34,726 nt of DNA. Origin: Deltaproteobacteria bacterium UBA5754. GTDB taxonomy: Bacteria; Desulfobacterota; Dissulfuribacteria; Dissulfuribacterales; UBA5754. The notes beneath the pieces were generated by a model. It made no database searches, had not been told where the DNA came from, and worked only from the letters and a program-made list of their open reading frames with translations. The DNA lies in NCBI GenBank assembly GCA_002419025.1, contig DIFG01000063.1, forward strand, positions 1-34,726, given 5' to 3'. Position numbers and translations under genes: made by a program. Position 1 is the stretch's first letter. Each line of letters begins with the position of its first letter. This document shows positions 21,591 through 30,164 of this stretch, piece by piece.

Positions 21591-22082
21591 CTATTCTTTT
21601 CCCTTCGCCCATTTTCTGCACTCGACGGGAAAGATCCGCAGCCAGAGAAAACCGGAAAGAATGGTGACAAGGGGGACGATTACGATCTCCGGCAAGGTGC
21701 GGTTTTCCGCGTTGAGGATGGAGAGGGCGGAGAGGACGCAGGCGAACTGATAGCCCGTTTTTCGATAACTGAGGATCTCGCGGATGAGATAGATATTGAT
21801 AGTGGGGACCACGAGGGCGAGCAGGGTGAAGAGGTCAAAGGAGCCGGGGGAGAGGGCGTAAAAGAGCTTTTTGATCGTGATGAATCCGAGGGCGAGTACG
21901 AGGAGGAGGTTCACCGCCTGGAATTTTTCGCGGTCCAGGGGGGAAGAGACGGTCTCGAGGTAAAATTCGAGTGTTCGGAGATCCGCCGCGTCTTTGAGTT
22001 TCTCGCGAATCGTATTCCGGTCCATACCCTGGGCGAGGAGTTTCTCGATGTCTTTTTCGAGTCCTTGGTCCCTTTCAGCCAT
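21591..22082 (-). CDS. Small membrane protein of unknown function
   Basis: 163 residues. The N-terminal 55 residues are charged and helical (GLEKDIEKLLAQGMDRNTIREKL), soluble and possibly a regulatory or binding helix pair. Then come about three to four membrane segments (around FQAVNLLLVLALGFITI, LFTLLALVVPTINIYLI, YQFACVLSALSIL and IVIVPLVTILSGFLWL). I do not recognise the family. ATG 22082 starts 2 bp after the stop of the exchanger gene; a start further upstream would lie within that gene. The spacing suggests it is co-expressed with, and may serve, the exchanger. Confidence 0.65.
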   Translation of the reverse strand: MAERDQGLEKDIEKLLAQGMDRNTIREKLKDAADLRTLEFYLETVSSPLDREKFQAVNLLLVLALGFITIKKLFYALSPGSFDLFTLLALVVPTINIYLIREILSYRKTGYQFACVLSALSILNAENRTLPEIVIVPLVTILSGFLWLRIFPVECRKWAKGKE

Positions 22083-22084
22083 TT

Positions 22085-23107
22085 CTATTTCCCGTAAAGG
22101 AAGAGCAGGAAATTGTTGAGGAGATAGATCGTCAAGAGATAGATGCTTGTCCATCCGACGGTCTTAAGCACTCGGGTCTTCGGCCTGTACAGGAGGCCGA
22201 CGATGGCGATGCCAGTCATGAGCATGGCAGAGACGCATGTGATGCCGTGTATGGGCGCGGCATGTGCAAGGATGGGTCCCTTGAAGTAGAAAAGGTCATC
22301 CACCGCGATGATCGCCACATCGAAGAGATTGCTTCCGAAGAGGTTGGCGATCCCCATGTCGAGGGCGCCGATTCGAAGGGCCGAGACCGTGACGACTATT
22401 TCCGGAAGGGAGGTTGTGAAGGCCACGAAGAGAGAGCCGACGAAGGTCTCGCCCCAGCCCATGACATGGGCGATTTTTTCGCTCGTGTAGGGAAGTCGGG
22501 TCCCGGCCGCGATGGTGAATGCGGCAGCGGCCCCGAGACGGAGAGCCGCCGTCTTGAGGGTGATGCCTTCGTACTCATGGGCCGTCTCCTCCACCTTTTC
22601 GAGCTTGTGGTCTCTTTCATATCGAAAGAGGGTCCGCATGGCGATGAGATAAAAAACGATGATGACAAAGGTGTAGAGGCCGATGTGTCCTATCGCGGGG
22701 ATTTCCCCGTTTTCTGCGAGAAAGAGGTCAAGCGCCACGATGCCGAGAAGGATGATGCCGAATCCCGCTGAAAGGATGTGCCCCTGACTGGCCTTGGTAT
22801 AGACCGACTCCTTTCTGTAGAGGAAATCCAGAAGGACGATGATGGTGAGGTTGAAGACGCAGCTTCCGAGGGCGTCTCCGAGGGCGATGTCGATCACCCC
22901 TGGCCCGAGCACGGAGGTGACACCGATGAGGAGTTCCGGCAGGGACGTGATGGAGGCGAGAAGCACAAGGCCGATCCAGCTTCTCCCAAGTCCGGTCCGG
23001 TCCGCGATGATGTCTCCGTAGACCGAGAGAAAATAGCCGGAGACAGCGATCGTCCCCGCAAGAACGAGAAACTCTGCCCAGACTGAAAGGATGGACGCCT
23101 CGTTCAC
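22085..23107 (-). CDS. Na+/Ca2+ exchanger (CaCA) family membrane protein
   Basis: 340 residues with about ten membrane segments. The two inverted alpha-repeats that form the ion sites are clear: LLASITSLPELLIGVTS (about 49-65) and FVAFTTSLPEIVVTVSA, each followed by a GD/GSxxFN-type second element (GDALGSCVFNL and ANLFGSNLFDVAI). A hydrophilic middle loop (RYERDHKLEKVEE) separates the halves. It probably exchanges Ca2+ or another cation for Na+ or H+ at the inner membrane; the ion is not certain. The GTG start overlaps the trpA stop (GTGA), so it belongs to the trpBA transcript. Confidence 0.9.
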   Translation of the reverse strand: MNEASILSVWAEFLVLAGTIAVSGYFLSVYGDIIADRTGLGRSWIGLVLLASITSLPELLIGVTSVLGPGVIDIALGDALGSCVFNLTIIVLLDFLYRKESVYTKASQGHILSAGFGIILLGIVALDLFLAENGEIPAIGHIGLYTFVIIVFYLIAMRTLFRYERDHKLEKVEETAHEYEGITLKTAALRLGAAAAFTIAAGTRLPYTSEKIAHVMGWGETFVGSLFVAFTTSLPEIVVTVSALRIGALDMGIANLFGSNLFDVAIIAVDDLFYFKGPILAHAAPIHGITCVSAMLMTGIAIVGLLYRPKTRVLKTVGWTSIYLLTIYLLNNFLLFLYGK

Positions 23108-23931
23108 TGAAAGTGCCGGGTGGCCTCTTTAAGGGATCTGACAAACGCGCCCGCCTCCTCGACGAGCCCCGGACCTGACCCATATCCAGTGTCATCCGCC
23201 TGTATGTGGCGTTCCATGACCCGTATGAGAGCGCTTCCCACGATGATCCCGTCGGCGGCGGGGGCAAGAAGAGAGACCTGCTCCGGTGTGGATATCCCGA
23301 ATCCCACGCAGACAGGCCTTTTCGTCGTCCCCTTCGCCCGTCTGACCCCCTCGAGAAGGTCAGGGGGAAGTTCGGTCCGTCCGCCAGTGATACCCGTTAC
23401 CGAGACGTAATAGAGAAATCCCCTGGTTTTGGAGGCAATCCGACCAAGCCTTGTATCGGGCGTGGTCGGGGCGGCAAACAGGATGTTGGCGATTCCATGG
23501 GCATCGGCCTCCCGCATCCATGGGCCGGCCTCCTCGAGGGGGAGGTCCGGAATGATGGTCCCGTCCACGCCGGAGGAAGCGGCGCGCTCGGCGAATCGTG
23601 CCAGCCCAAACTGGAGAATGGGGTTGTAATAGCCCATGATGACGATGGGGATTTGGGAATGGGTCCGAAATCGGGCCACGAGGTCAAGGACGTCTTCGAG
23701 GGTGGTGCCGCCCCGGAGCGATCGCTGGCTTGCCGCCTGGATCGTGGGGCCGTCGGCAAGGGGGTCCGAAAAGGGGAATCCGAGTTCGATGAGGTCCGCC
23801 CCCGCCTTCTCCAATTCTTCAAGCAAGGCCTCTGTGGTCGCCATGTCCGGATCCCCGGCAGTGATGAATGGGATGAGGGCGGCCTCTTCGGCCTTTTGGA
23901 GTCTCTTGAAGAGGAGGTCGATCCGGTTCAT
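23104..23931 (-). CDS. trpA: Tryptophan synthase alpha chain TrpA
   Basis: 275 residues, normal length. It cleaves indole-3-glycerol phosphate to indole and glyceraldehyde-3-phosphate, and indole is channelled to TrpB. The catalytic regions are present: ELGFPFSDPLADGPTIQ (with the Glu and Asp pair), YYNPILQFG, YYVSVTGITGGR, GFGISTPEQV and VGSALI. The ATG overlaps the trpB stop (ATGA) and its own stop overlaps the exchanger GTG, so it is embedded in an operon. No trpC, trpD, trpE or trpF is in the window. Confidence 0.97.
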   Translation of the reverse strand: MNRIDLLFKRLQKAEEAALIPFITAGDPDMATTEALLEELEKAGADLIELGFPFSDPLADGPTIQAASQRSLRGGTTLEDVLDLVARFRTHSQIPIVIMGYYNPILQFGLARFAERAASSGVDGTIIPDLPLEEAGPWMREADAHGIANILFAAPTTPDTRLGRIASKTRGFLYYVSVTGITGGRTELPPDLLEGVRRAKGTTKRPVCVGFGISTPEQVSLLAPAADGIIVGSALIRVMERHIQADDTGYGSGPGLVEEAGAFVRSLKEATRHFQ

Positions 23932-25196
23932 GTCTTTTGCCTTCCCTTGAGGATCCCGGCGACAGTTGCCACGTCCTTGTCTCCGCGGCCGGAGAGGTTG
24001 AGAAGGACTATGGCGCCTGGCCCAAGGACATGAGCGAGTTCCTCGAGATGGGCGACCGCATGGGCGCTCTCAAGGGCCGGGATGATCCCCTCGGTCTCGG
24101 AAAGGAGCCGAAAGCCCCGGAGGGCCGCCTCGTCGTCCACTGCGACGTAGCGGACCCGGCCGCAGTCCTTGAGCGCGCTGTGCTCCGGGCCGACCCCGGG
24201 GTAGTCGAGCCCTGGAGCAAGGGAGTGGGCACCCTTGATCTGTCCCCAACGGTCCTGGAGAAGGTAGCTCATGGTCCCGTGGAGGACCCCCGGGGAGCCG
24301 CAGACAAGGGTCGCCGAGTGATGGTCCGTATCGAGCCCTTCTCCCGCGGCCTCGACGCCAACGAGCCTCACGCCCCGGTCCGGGACGAAGGCGTGGAAGA
24401 TGCCCATGGCGTTGCTGCCGCCGCCCACGCAGGCCACGATCGCATCCGGAAGCCTTCCTGTCCTTTTGAGGATCTCTGCCCTGGCCTCGCGCCCGATGAC
24501 ACTCTGGAAATCGCGGACCATAAGGGGATAGGGATGGGGGCCCACGACCGATCCGATGACGTAGTGCGTGGTCCGGATGTTGGTCACCCAGTCCCGGATG
24601 GCCTCGTTGATGGCGTCCTTCAAGGTCTGGGTGCCCGAGTCCACGGGGATGACGCGGGCCCCGGCAAGCTCCATTCGAAAGACGTTCATGACCTGGCGGA
24701 CCGTGTCCTTTCGGCCCATGTAGACCTCGCATGAAAGACCCATGAGGGCGCAGGCCGTGGCCGTCGCCACCCCGTGCTGTCCGGCCCCGGTCTCGGCGAT
24801 GATCCGGGTCTTTCCCATGCGTTTGGCAAGCAGGACCTGGCCGATGGTGTTGTTGATCTTGTGGGCCCCGGTGTGGGTGAGGTCCTCCCGCTTGAGGAAG
24901 ACGCGGATCCCGCCCAATGCCTCGCCGAGTCTCCTGGCCTCTGTAATCGGGGTGGGGCGCCCCACATAGTCCCTGAGGATGGAGGAGAGCTCTTCGCGGA
25001 ATCCCCGGTCCCGGCGGGCGGCCTTATAGGCCGATTCGAGCTCCATAAGGGCTGGCATGAGGGTCTCGGGGACATAGCGCCCTCCGTAGATCCCGAACCG
25101 GCCCTTTGCATCGGGTCCTCGAGTGACGAGATCCGCGCCGGAAAGTTCGGCCGGTATGATTTTCGGCGGGCGTGTCTTTGTAAGGGTTTCGCGCAT
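23928..25196 (-). CDS. trpB: Tryptophan synthase beta chain TrpB
   Basis: 422 residues. The PLP-dependent enzyme joins indole and serine to make tryptophan. The PLP lysine is K113 in HTGAHKINNT; GAGQHGVATA and the phosphate-binding CVGGGSNAMGIF are intact. About 25 N-terminal residues precede the conserved GRFGIYGGRYVPETLM start, a short extension. AAGGA lies 8 nt before the ATG. It heads the trpB-trpA-exchanger-membrane protein run; the 68-bp gap to lpxK upstream may hold its promoter, but none is convincing. Confidence 0.97.
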   Translation of the reverse strand: MRETLTKTRPPKIIPAELSGADLVTRGPDAKGRFGIYGGRYVPETLMPALMELESAYKAARRDRGFREELSSILRDYVGRPTPITEARRLGEALGGIRVFLKREDLTHTGAHKINNTIGQVLLAKRMGKTRIIAETGAGQHGVATATACALMGLSCEVYMGRKDTVRQVMNVFRMELAGARVIPVDSGTQTLKDAINEAIRDWVTNIRTTHYVIGSVVGPHPYPLMVRDFQSVIGREARAEILKRTGRLPDAIVACVGGGSNAMGIFHAFVPDRGVRLVGVEAAGEGLDTDHHSATLVCGSPGVLHGTMSYLLQDRWGQIKGAHSLAPGLDYPGVGPEHSALKDCGRVRYVAVDDEAALRGFRLLSETEGIIPALESAHAVAHLEELAHVLGPGAIVLLNLSGRGDKDVATVAGILKGRQKT

Positions 25197-25264
25197 GCTG
25201 GGGGTCCTTGGGTAACTTTACAAGGCCAAATGTGGCTGAAGAGTAGTGTATGGGAGGTGACCCG

Positions 25265-26332
25265 TCAACGAAGGGGTGCCATCCCCTGCCTGCGGGCGAG
25301 GAATGCGAAAAGCCCTTGTTCAGGCAGGCTTTTTACCTTGAGGATAAGGATAGGTGGGGCGGATCCCGAGGGTTTCTCGATGAGAAGGATCTTCACCCGG
25401 TCCTTGGCGGTCGTGACGAGGGCCTGTGCCCCAGTCACGTGCGCTTTTGTCCGAAGCCATTCCATGTCCGCTTCAGTGTAGGGATGGTGATCCGAAAAGG
25501 ATCGCCTTTCCAGGATATCGGCACCCAGTCTTTCGAGGTCCCGGTAAAAGGGAATGGGGTCGGCAAGACCTGTGAAGGCAAGGATGCGAAGGCCGGAGAG
25601 ATGCGAGAGAGGATGTATTTCCCCGGCAAGGGAGACGAGTGCCGATGGAGCCGTTTCGCTCGAAAAGACGGGGATACTCGGAAATGCCGCGTGTACGGTC
25701 TTTCGAGCCCGTTCCGTCTGGGTCGGATCTTCAGCCTTGGTGAGGACCAGGGCCGATGCGCGTCTGAGCGCCGAGACGGGTTCCCTCAAGGGGCCTCCAG
25801 GAAAGACCCGGCCGCCGAGGAAGGGATCGCGGGCAGGAAGGAGCACGAGGTCCACGCTCCGGGCAAGGCTCATGTGCTGGAACCCGTCGTCGAGGATGAG
25901 GACCTGCGCACCGAATCGTTCCACCGCGAGGAGTCCTGAGGCTGATCTGCACGAACCTGCGATGACCGGAATACCCTTAAGTGTCTCCGCCATCATGACC
26001 GCCTCGTCTCCGGCCTCCCTGGGAGATGCGTAAAGCCGGTCTCCGTCCGTGACCACGAAGGGGCCTTTTCCGACAGAGCCGCCGTAGCCTCGGGTAAGTA
26101 CGGCAGGGGCCGTCTTTTGCGACTGGTACCACTCGGCAAGGGCGATCACGAGCGGGGTCTTGCCCGTTCCCCCGAGGGAGAGGTTCCCCACACTCACGAC
26201 AGGACACGGAAGTCTTCGCACCGGCAAGAGCCCGCGTCGATACAGCGCCTCCCTTGCGGTCATGGCGGCTGTGTAGATCGGTGAAAGGGGCCGGCCCATG
26301 GCAAAGAGGAGGGAAAGAAGGGATGGACTCAC
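25265..26332 (-). CDS. lpxK: Tetraacyldisaccharide 4'-kinase LpxK
   Basis: 355 residues from a GTG start. It phosphorylates the 4' position of the lipid A disaccharide at the inner membrane. The N-terminal hydrophobic stretch (SLLSLLFAMGRPLSPIYTAAM), Walker A GGTGKT (54-59), the LTRGYGG motif and the catalytic DDGFQH motif are all typical. GTG 26332 is chosen because AGGAG precedes it and it overlaps the waaA stop (GTGA); the longer upstream frame is inside waaA. Operon with waaA. Confidence 0.95.
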   Translation of the reverse strand: MSPSLLSLLFAMGRPLSPIYTAAMTAREALYRRGLLPVRRLPCPVVSVGNLSLGGTGKTPLVIALAEWYQSQKTAPAVLTRGYGGSVGKGPFVVTDGDRLYASPREAGDEAVMMAETLKGIPVIAGSCRSASGLLAVERFGAQVLILDDGFQHMSLARSVDLVLLPARDPFLGGRVFPGGPLREPVSALRRASALVLTKAEDPTQTERARKTVHAAFPSIPVFSSETAPSALVSLAGEIHPLSHLSGLRILAFTGLADPIPFYRDLERLGADILERRSFSDHHPYTEADMEWLRTKAHVTGAQALVTTAKDRVKILLIEKPSGSAPPILILKVKSLPEQGLFAFLARRQGMAPLR

Positions 26333-27618
26333 GGGGTTCTCCTGTCCCTGAGCATTGTCTCGACGAGGGTGATGTGCCTTTCGATGGCCCCCTGGTTCTT
26401 TTCCACCGCGCTCCGTGCCCGCGCCCCAGCATCTTTCCTCGCAGAGTCGTCCAGGAAGAGATGACTTAACTCCTTTGCGAGATCCCTGGCCCCATAGACC
26501 ATGATTCCCCCTCCGGATGTAGCGAGGTCCCTGGCCATCTCCCGGCAGCTCTCCACATGGGGGCCAAAGAGGACTGGCACCCCCCAGGCGGCAGGTTCCA
26601 CGAGGTTGTGCCCACCCACCGGGACCAGGCTTCCCCCGACAAAGGCCGCGTCGCATACGCCGTAACACCGGAAGAGCTCCCCCAGGGTGTCGAGGATCAC
26701 CACGTCCACAGGAGCTTTCCTCTCCCTTGCGCTCCGGAGCCGTGCACAAAGGCCCGAGCGCCTTACTATGTCAAAAACCTCACCCGCACGGGCCGGGTGC
26801 CTGGGGGCGATGAGCATCTGGAGGCGGGAAACGGCCTTTCGGGCATGAAGAAAGGCCTGCAGGATGATCCCTTCCTCGCCCGGATGGGTGCTTCCCGCGA
26901 CAAGGACGGGCCTTTCGGGTTCAAGGCCCATCTCCCGTGCAAATTCGATTTTCTGGTCACGCTGGAGATCCGGGAGTGGGTGGTCGTACTTGAGATTCCC
27001 CAGGACCGTGACCCTCGCCGGTGGGATGCCGATTTCTATGAGCCGGTCCCGATCCTCTTGCGACTGCATGACAATGTGTTTGAAGCCACCGTAAAGGAGT
27101 CGGGCCACGGGACGCACGCGGGTGATACGGGCGGCGGAACGGGACGAAATGCCTCCGTTGACGAGGGCGGTCGGGACACCGTTGGAGGCCAGGTGCCAGA
27201 TCCAGTTGGGCCAGATGTCTGTCTCGACGAGTATGAAGCAGTCCGGGCGGATCAGTTTCGTGATGCGTCTCACGGAAATGGGGATGTCAAAGGGCGATGG
27301 AAGGACGGCAGAGACCGCATTCGAGAGACCTGACTCCAGGGTAGCGATGCCCGTTTCCGTCGTACCGGTGCAGATGACGGCGTCTCTGCCCCATTTTTCA
27401 GCGCATTTTCGCGCGAAGGGGATTGCGGCATTGGCCTCTCCGACCGAAAGTGCGTGGATCCAGATTCGCGGGGTCTCGCCTTTCGGCCAGAAAAGCGGGG
27501 GGATGAACCCGAGACGTTCCAGAAAACGGGGAAACGGGCGGCGGAAGAGATCCCGAATGAGGAAGGGAAAAGCGAGCGGAGCGGCAAAGAGGTTATAAAG
27601 GAGAAGGGCGGATTTCAC
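26329..27618 (-). CDS. waaA: Kdo transferase WaaA (KdtA)
   Basis: About 429 residues. It adds Kdo sugars to lipid IVA. The hydrophobic anchor SALLLYNLFAAPLAFPFL at the N-terminus, IWIHALSVGEANAA, FILVETDIWPNWI, GGISSRS, GNLKYD, and GGSLVPVGGHNLVEPA near the C-terminus are hallmarks of the glycosyltransferase-30 family. GTG 27618 aligns with the usual family start; an ATG at 27681 would add 21 proline/glutamine-rich residues, and neither has a good ribosome site. It is divergent from rluB, with the shared promoter region between 27619 and 27704. Confidence 0.93.
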   Translation of the reverse strand: MKSALLLYNLFAAPLAFPFLIRDLFRRPFPRFLERLGFIPPLFWPKGETPRIWIHALSVGEANAAIPFARKCAEKWGRDAVICTGTTETGIATLESGLSNAVSAVLPSPFDIPISVRRITKLIRPDCFILVETDIWPNWIWHLASNGVPTALVNGGISSRSAARITRVRPVARLLYGGFKHIVMQSQEDRDRLIEIGIPPARVTVLGNLKYDHPLPDLQRDQKIEFAREMGLEPERPVLVAGSTHPGEEGIILQAFLHARKAVSRLQMLIAPRHPARAGEVFDIVRRSGLCARLRSARERKAPVDVVILDTLGELFRCYGVCDAAFVGGSLVPVGGHNLVEPAAWGVPVLFGPHVESCREMARDLATSGGGIMVYGARDLAKELSHLFLDDSARKDAGARARSAVEKNQGAIERHITLVETMLRDRRTP

Positions 27619-27704
27619 TGGCTTGGCATGGGCCCCGTGTCCCTGCCGGGGATTGACGGCAAATTGGGGTAAGGGGCACATAGTGACGGGAAAGAGGATT
27701 TTTT

Positions 27705-28484
27705 ATGGGTGATGCACCATATCAACCGGACGAGATACGGGAAAGTGGGCTTATCCGCCTTCAAAAGTTCCTCGCCGAGGCTGGTGTCTCGTCGAGGCGG
27801 GCCTCAGAGACGCTCATTCGGGCGGGCAGGGTGAGCGTGGATGGCGCGGTGATCCGTGAGATGGGGGTGAAGGTGGATCCATCCCGGCAGGTCGTGGCGG
27901 TGGACGGAAAGAGGGTCTTTCCGGCTGGCGTTCTCGTCCATCTCATACTCCACAAGCCGCGAGGCGTGGTCACCACGGTCCGGGATCCCCAGAGGAGGGA
28001 TACGGTCATGCGATTTCTCTCGGGTATTCGGGGAAGGGTCTATCCGGTGGGAAGGCTCGACAAAGAGAGTGAGGGGCTCCTGTTTTTTACCAATGACGGA
28101 CCGCTCGCCCATCGACTGATCCACCCCCGGTTCAAGGTGGAAAAGGAATATGTCGTCACAGTAGCCGGACATCCCGGCCGGGAAGACATTCGAAGACTCG
28201 AGGCCGGGATCGTGATCCATGGGAAAACGACCCTTCCCTGCAAGATTTGGGTCACGGGAAAGACCGCCACAGGGACGATCCTGAACGTCGTCCTCCGGGA
28301 GGGGCGCAAACGCCAGATTCGGGAGATGTTTTCCGCCATGGGGTTTCGGGTCGATCGTCTGGTGAGGATCCGTCTGGGGCCCATTCAGATTGGAGGGCTT
28401 CAGCCCGGCAGGTGGAGGCGGCTCAGCGGGGACGAGGTCGATGCCCTTAGAAAGGCGGTCGGACTAGCGGGAACCCGTGTTTAG
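27705..28484 (+). CDS. rluB: Pseudouridine synthase RluB/RsuA family
   Basis: 259 residues. An S4 RNA-binding domain (about 16-62, RLQKFLAEAGVSSRRASETLI) is followed by the catalytic domain, with D119 in GRLDKESEGLL as nucleophile and EGRKRQIREMF near the C-terminus. By length and the VVTTVRDP motif it resembles RluB (23S rRNA) more than RsuA. AAGAGGA precedes the ATG. It converges on, and overlaps by 21 bp, the 3' end of the NtrC-type regulator on the other strand. Confidence 0.93.
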   Translation: MGDAPYQPDEIRESGLIRLQKFLAEAGVSSRRASETLIRAGRVSVDGAVIREMGVKVDPSRQVVAVDGKRVFPAGVLVHLILHKPRGVVTTVRDPQRRDTVMRFLSGIRGRVYPVGRLDKESEGLLFFTNDGPLAHRLIHPRFKVEKEYVVTVAGHPGREDIRRLEAGIVIHGKTTLPCKIWVTGKTATGTILNVVLREGRKRQIREMFSAMGFRVDRLVRIRLGPIQIGGLQPGRWRRLSGDEVDALRKAVGLAGTRV

Positions 28485-29879
28485 GTAGTCGTTGCATTTG
28501 ATGCCGTAATCCTTCATTTTGTAAAGTAAAGCGGGAAGGCTGATCTCGAGGATCTGGGATGCCTGGGTCTTGTTTCCACCTGTCCGGGAAAGTGCCCGGG
28601 TTATGAGCGTCTTTTCGAGTGCCTTGCTCGCCTTTTTGATGGAGAGGCTGTTCTCGTCCAGATCAGGGACGTACGGTCCGTTTGCGTCCATGGCGACTCC
28701 CGATGCGATATTTGGGGGGAGGTCCTCGGGCTGGAGGATCTTTTTGTTCGTGAGCACCATGGCCCTCTCGATAACGTTCTCGAGTTCCCGTACGTTACCG
28801 GGCCAGGCATAGTCTATCAGGCAGCGCATGGCCTCATGGCTGACCCCTTCGATGGCGGTATCAAGTTGACGGTTGTATTTCTCGATGAAGTGATCGACGA
28901 GGATAGGTATATCTTCCTTTCGTTGCCTCAAGGGGGGAAGGGTGAGGGGAAGGACATTGATACGGTAGAAGAGGTCCTCCCGGAAATTGCCCTTTCGTAC
29001 CTCCTCGAAGAGATTTTTTGCCGTGGCCGCAATGACGCGGACATCGATCTTGATCGTCCGGGTATCCCCAACAGGGCGTATCTCCTCTTCCTGAAGGACC
29101 CTCAGGAGCTTCACCTGGAGAGAGAGGGGTAGGTCCCCGATCTCATCGAGGAAAATGGCCCCCCCGTCCGCCTCCTCGAAAAGGCCTTTCTTGGCCCGGA
29201 TGGCATCGGTGAAGGCGCCTTTGACGTGGCCAAAAAATTCGCTTTCCAGGAGGTTTTCCGGAATGCCGCCGCAATTGACGGCGATGAACGGCCCCTGGGC
29301 ACGGACACTGTTGTAGTGGATGGCCTTGGCGACGAGTTCCTTTCCCGTTCCGCTCTCTCCTGTGATGAGTACGGTGGTCTTGTAATCGGCGATCTTCTCG
29401 ATGACCTGAAAGATGCGGAGCATCTGCTGGCTTTTTGCAACGATGTTCTGGAAAGTGTATTTTTCCGAGACCTCGGCCCTGAGAATGGCGTTTTCCTTTC
29501 GGAGACGGGAGGCCTCTTCCGCACGTCTGAGCTGGAAAAAGAGCTGTTCTGCGCTGAAAGGCTTGTGGATGTAGTCGCAGGCCCCCATCCGAATGGCCTC
29601 GAGGGCGAGTTCGGTGTCCGCCTTGCCCGAAATCATGATGATGTTGGCGGCAATGCCGGCCTTTTTTGCCTTTTTCAGGAACTCGATGCCGCTTTCCGGC
29701 TCCATGAAGACGTCGCAGAGGATGTGATCGAATGGTTGCCTTTCCGCTATCTCCAGTCCTTCCCTGGGGTTGGTCGCGGGGACGACATCGTATCCGCCCT
29801 TGGGGGATGTGAGTATGCGAGTGATGCTGTCTCTTACTTCGAATTCATCATCGATGATGAGAACTCGGGGTTTTCCCAT
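28464..29879 (-). CDS. NtrC-family sigma-54 regulator, GAFTDA variant
   Basis: 471 residues: receiver domain (1-120, phospho-acceptor D56 in CDVFMEP), AAA+ domain with Walker A GESGTGKE (174-181), Walker B FLDE (243-246) and arginine-finger region FREDLFYRINV, and a Fis-type helix-turn-helix at the end (GGNKTQASQILEISLPALLY). The sigma-54 contact loop reads GAFTDA (221-226) rather than GAFTGA, a natural variant that may alter but need not abolish sigma-54 contact. ATG 29879 is preferred, with GGGGAG six bases upstream. No partner kinase is adjacent; prepilin peptidase and PilZ genes upstream hint at pilus or surface control, without proof. Confidence 0.92.
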   Translation of the reverse strand: MGKPRVLIIDDEFEVRDSITRILTSPKGGYDVVPATNPREGLEIAERQPFDHILCDVFMEPESGIEFLKKAKKAGIAANIIMISGKADTELALEAIRMGACDYIHKPFSAEQLFFQLRRAEEASRLRKENAILRAEVSEKYTFQNIVAKSQQMLRIFQVIEKIADYKTTVLITGESGTGKELVAKAIHYNSVRAQGPFIAVNCGGIPENLLESEFFGHVKGAFTDAIRAKKGLFEEADGGAIFLDEIGDLPLSLQVKLLRVLQEEEIRPVGDTRTIKIDVRVIAATAKNLFEEVRKGNFREDLFYRINVLPLTLPPLRQRKEDIPILVDHFIEKYNRQLDTAIEGVSHEAMRCLIDYAWPGNVRELENVIERAMVLTNKKILQPEDLPPNIASGVAMDANGPYVPDLDENSLSIKKASKALEKTLITRALSRTGGNKTQASQILEISLPALLYKMKDYGIKCNDYLNTGSR

Positions 29880-29961
29880 GAAATTCTCCCCAGACGAATT
29901 CACCCCTAAGCCGTTACGGTATCACAATCACGAAAGACGCATAAAGATAATTAAAAGATTG

Positions 29962-30092
29962 ATGGTCTCGTAAAAAGTCCCAGACTCGTCATGCCGGACT
30001 TGATCCGGCATCCAGAACATATTGAAAACACTGGATTCCGGCCTCCGCCGGAATGACGCCATATTGGAATTTTCGACTTTTTACGAGACCAT
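29962..30092. mobile_element. Family A palindromic miniature element, copy 2
   Basis: 131 bp with perfect inverted ends ATGGTCTCGTAAAAAGTC and GACTTTTTACGAGACCAT. Its interior is near-identical to copy 1 (3247-3377). The flanks share a GATT-containing A/T-rich motif (taaaagatt and taaagatt) that could be a target-site duplication. Confidence 0.8.
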
Positions 30093-30117
30093 TAAAGATT
30101 ATTAATTGTTTTTGTAT

Positions 30118-30155
30118 AAAAAAAAAGGGGGACAGGCAATCGGAAATCCGATCGC
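30118..30155 (-). terminator. Candidate terminator after prepilin peptidase
   Basis: Minus-strand stem GCGATCGG/CCGATTGC (30148-30155 with 30136-30143) followed, after 9 nt, by a run of nine T. The gap between stem and T-run is longer than usual. Confidence 0.4.
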
Positions 30156-30164
30156 TCTCCATTT

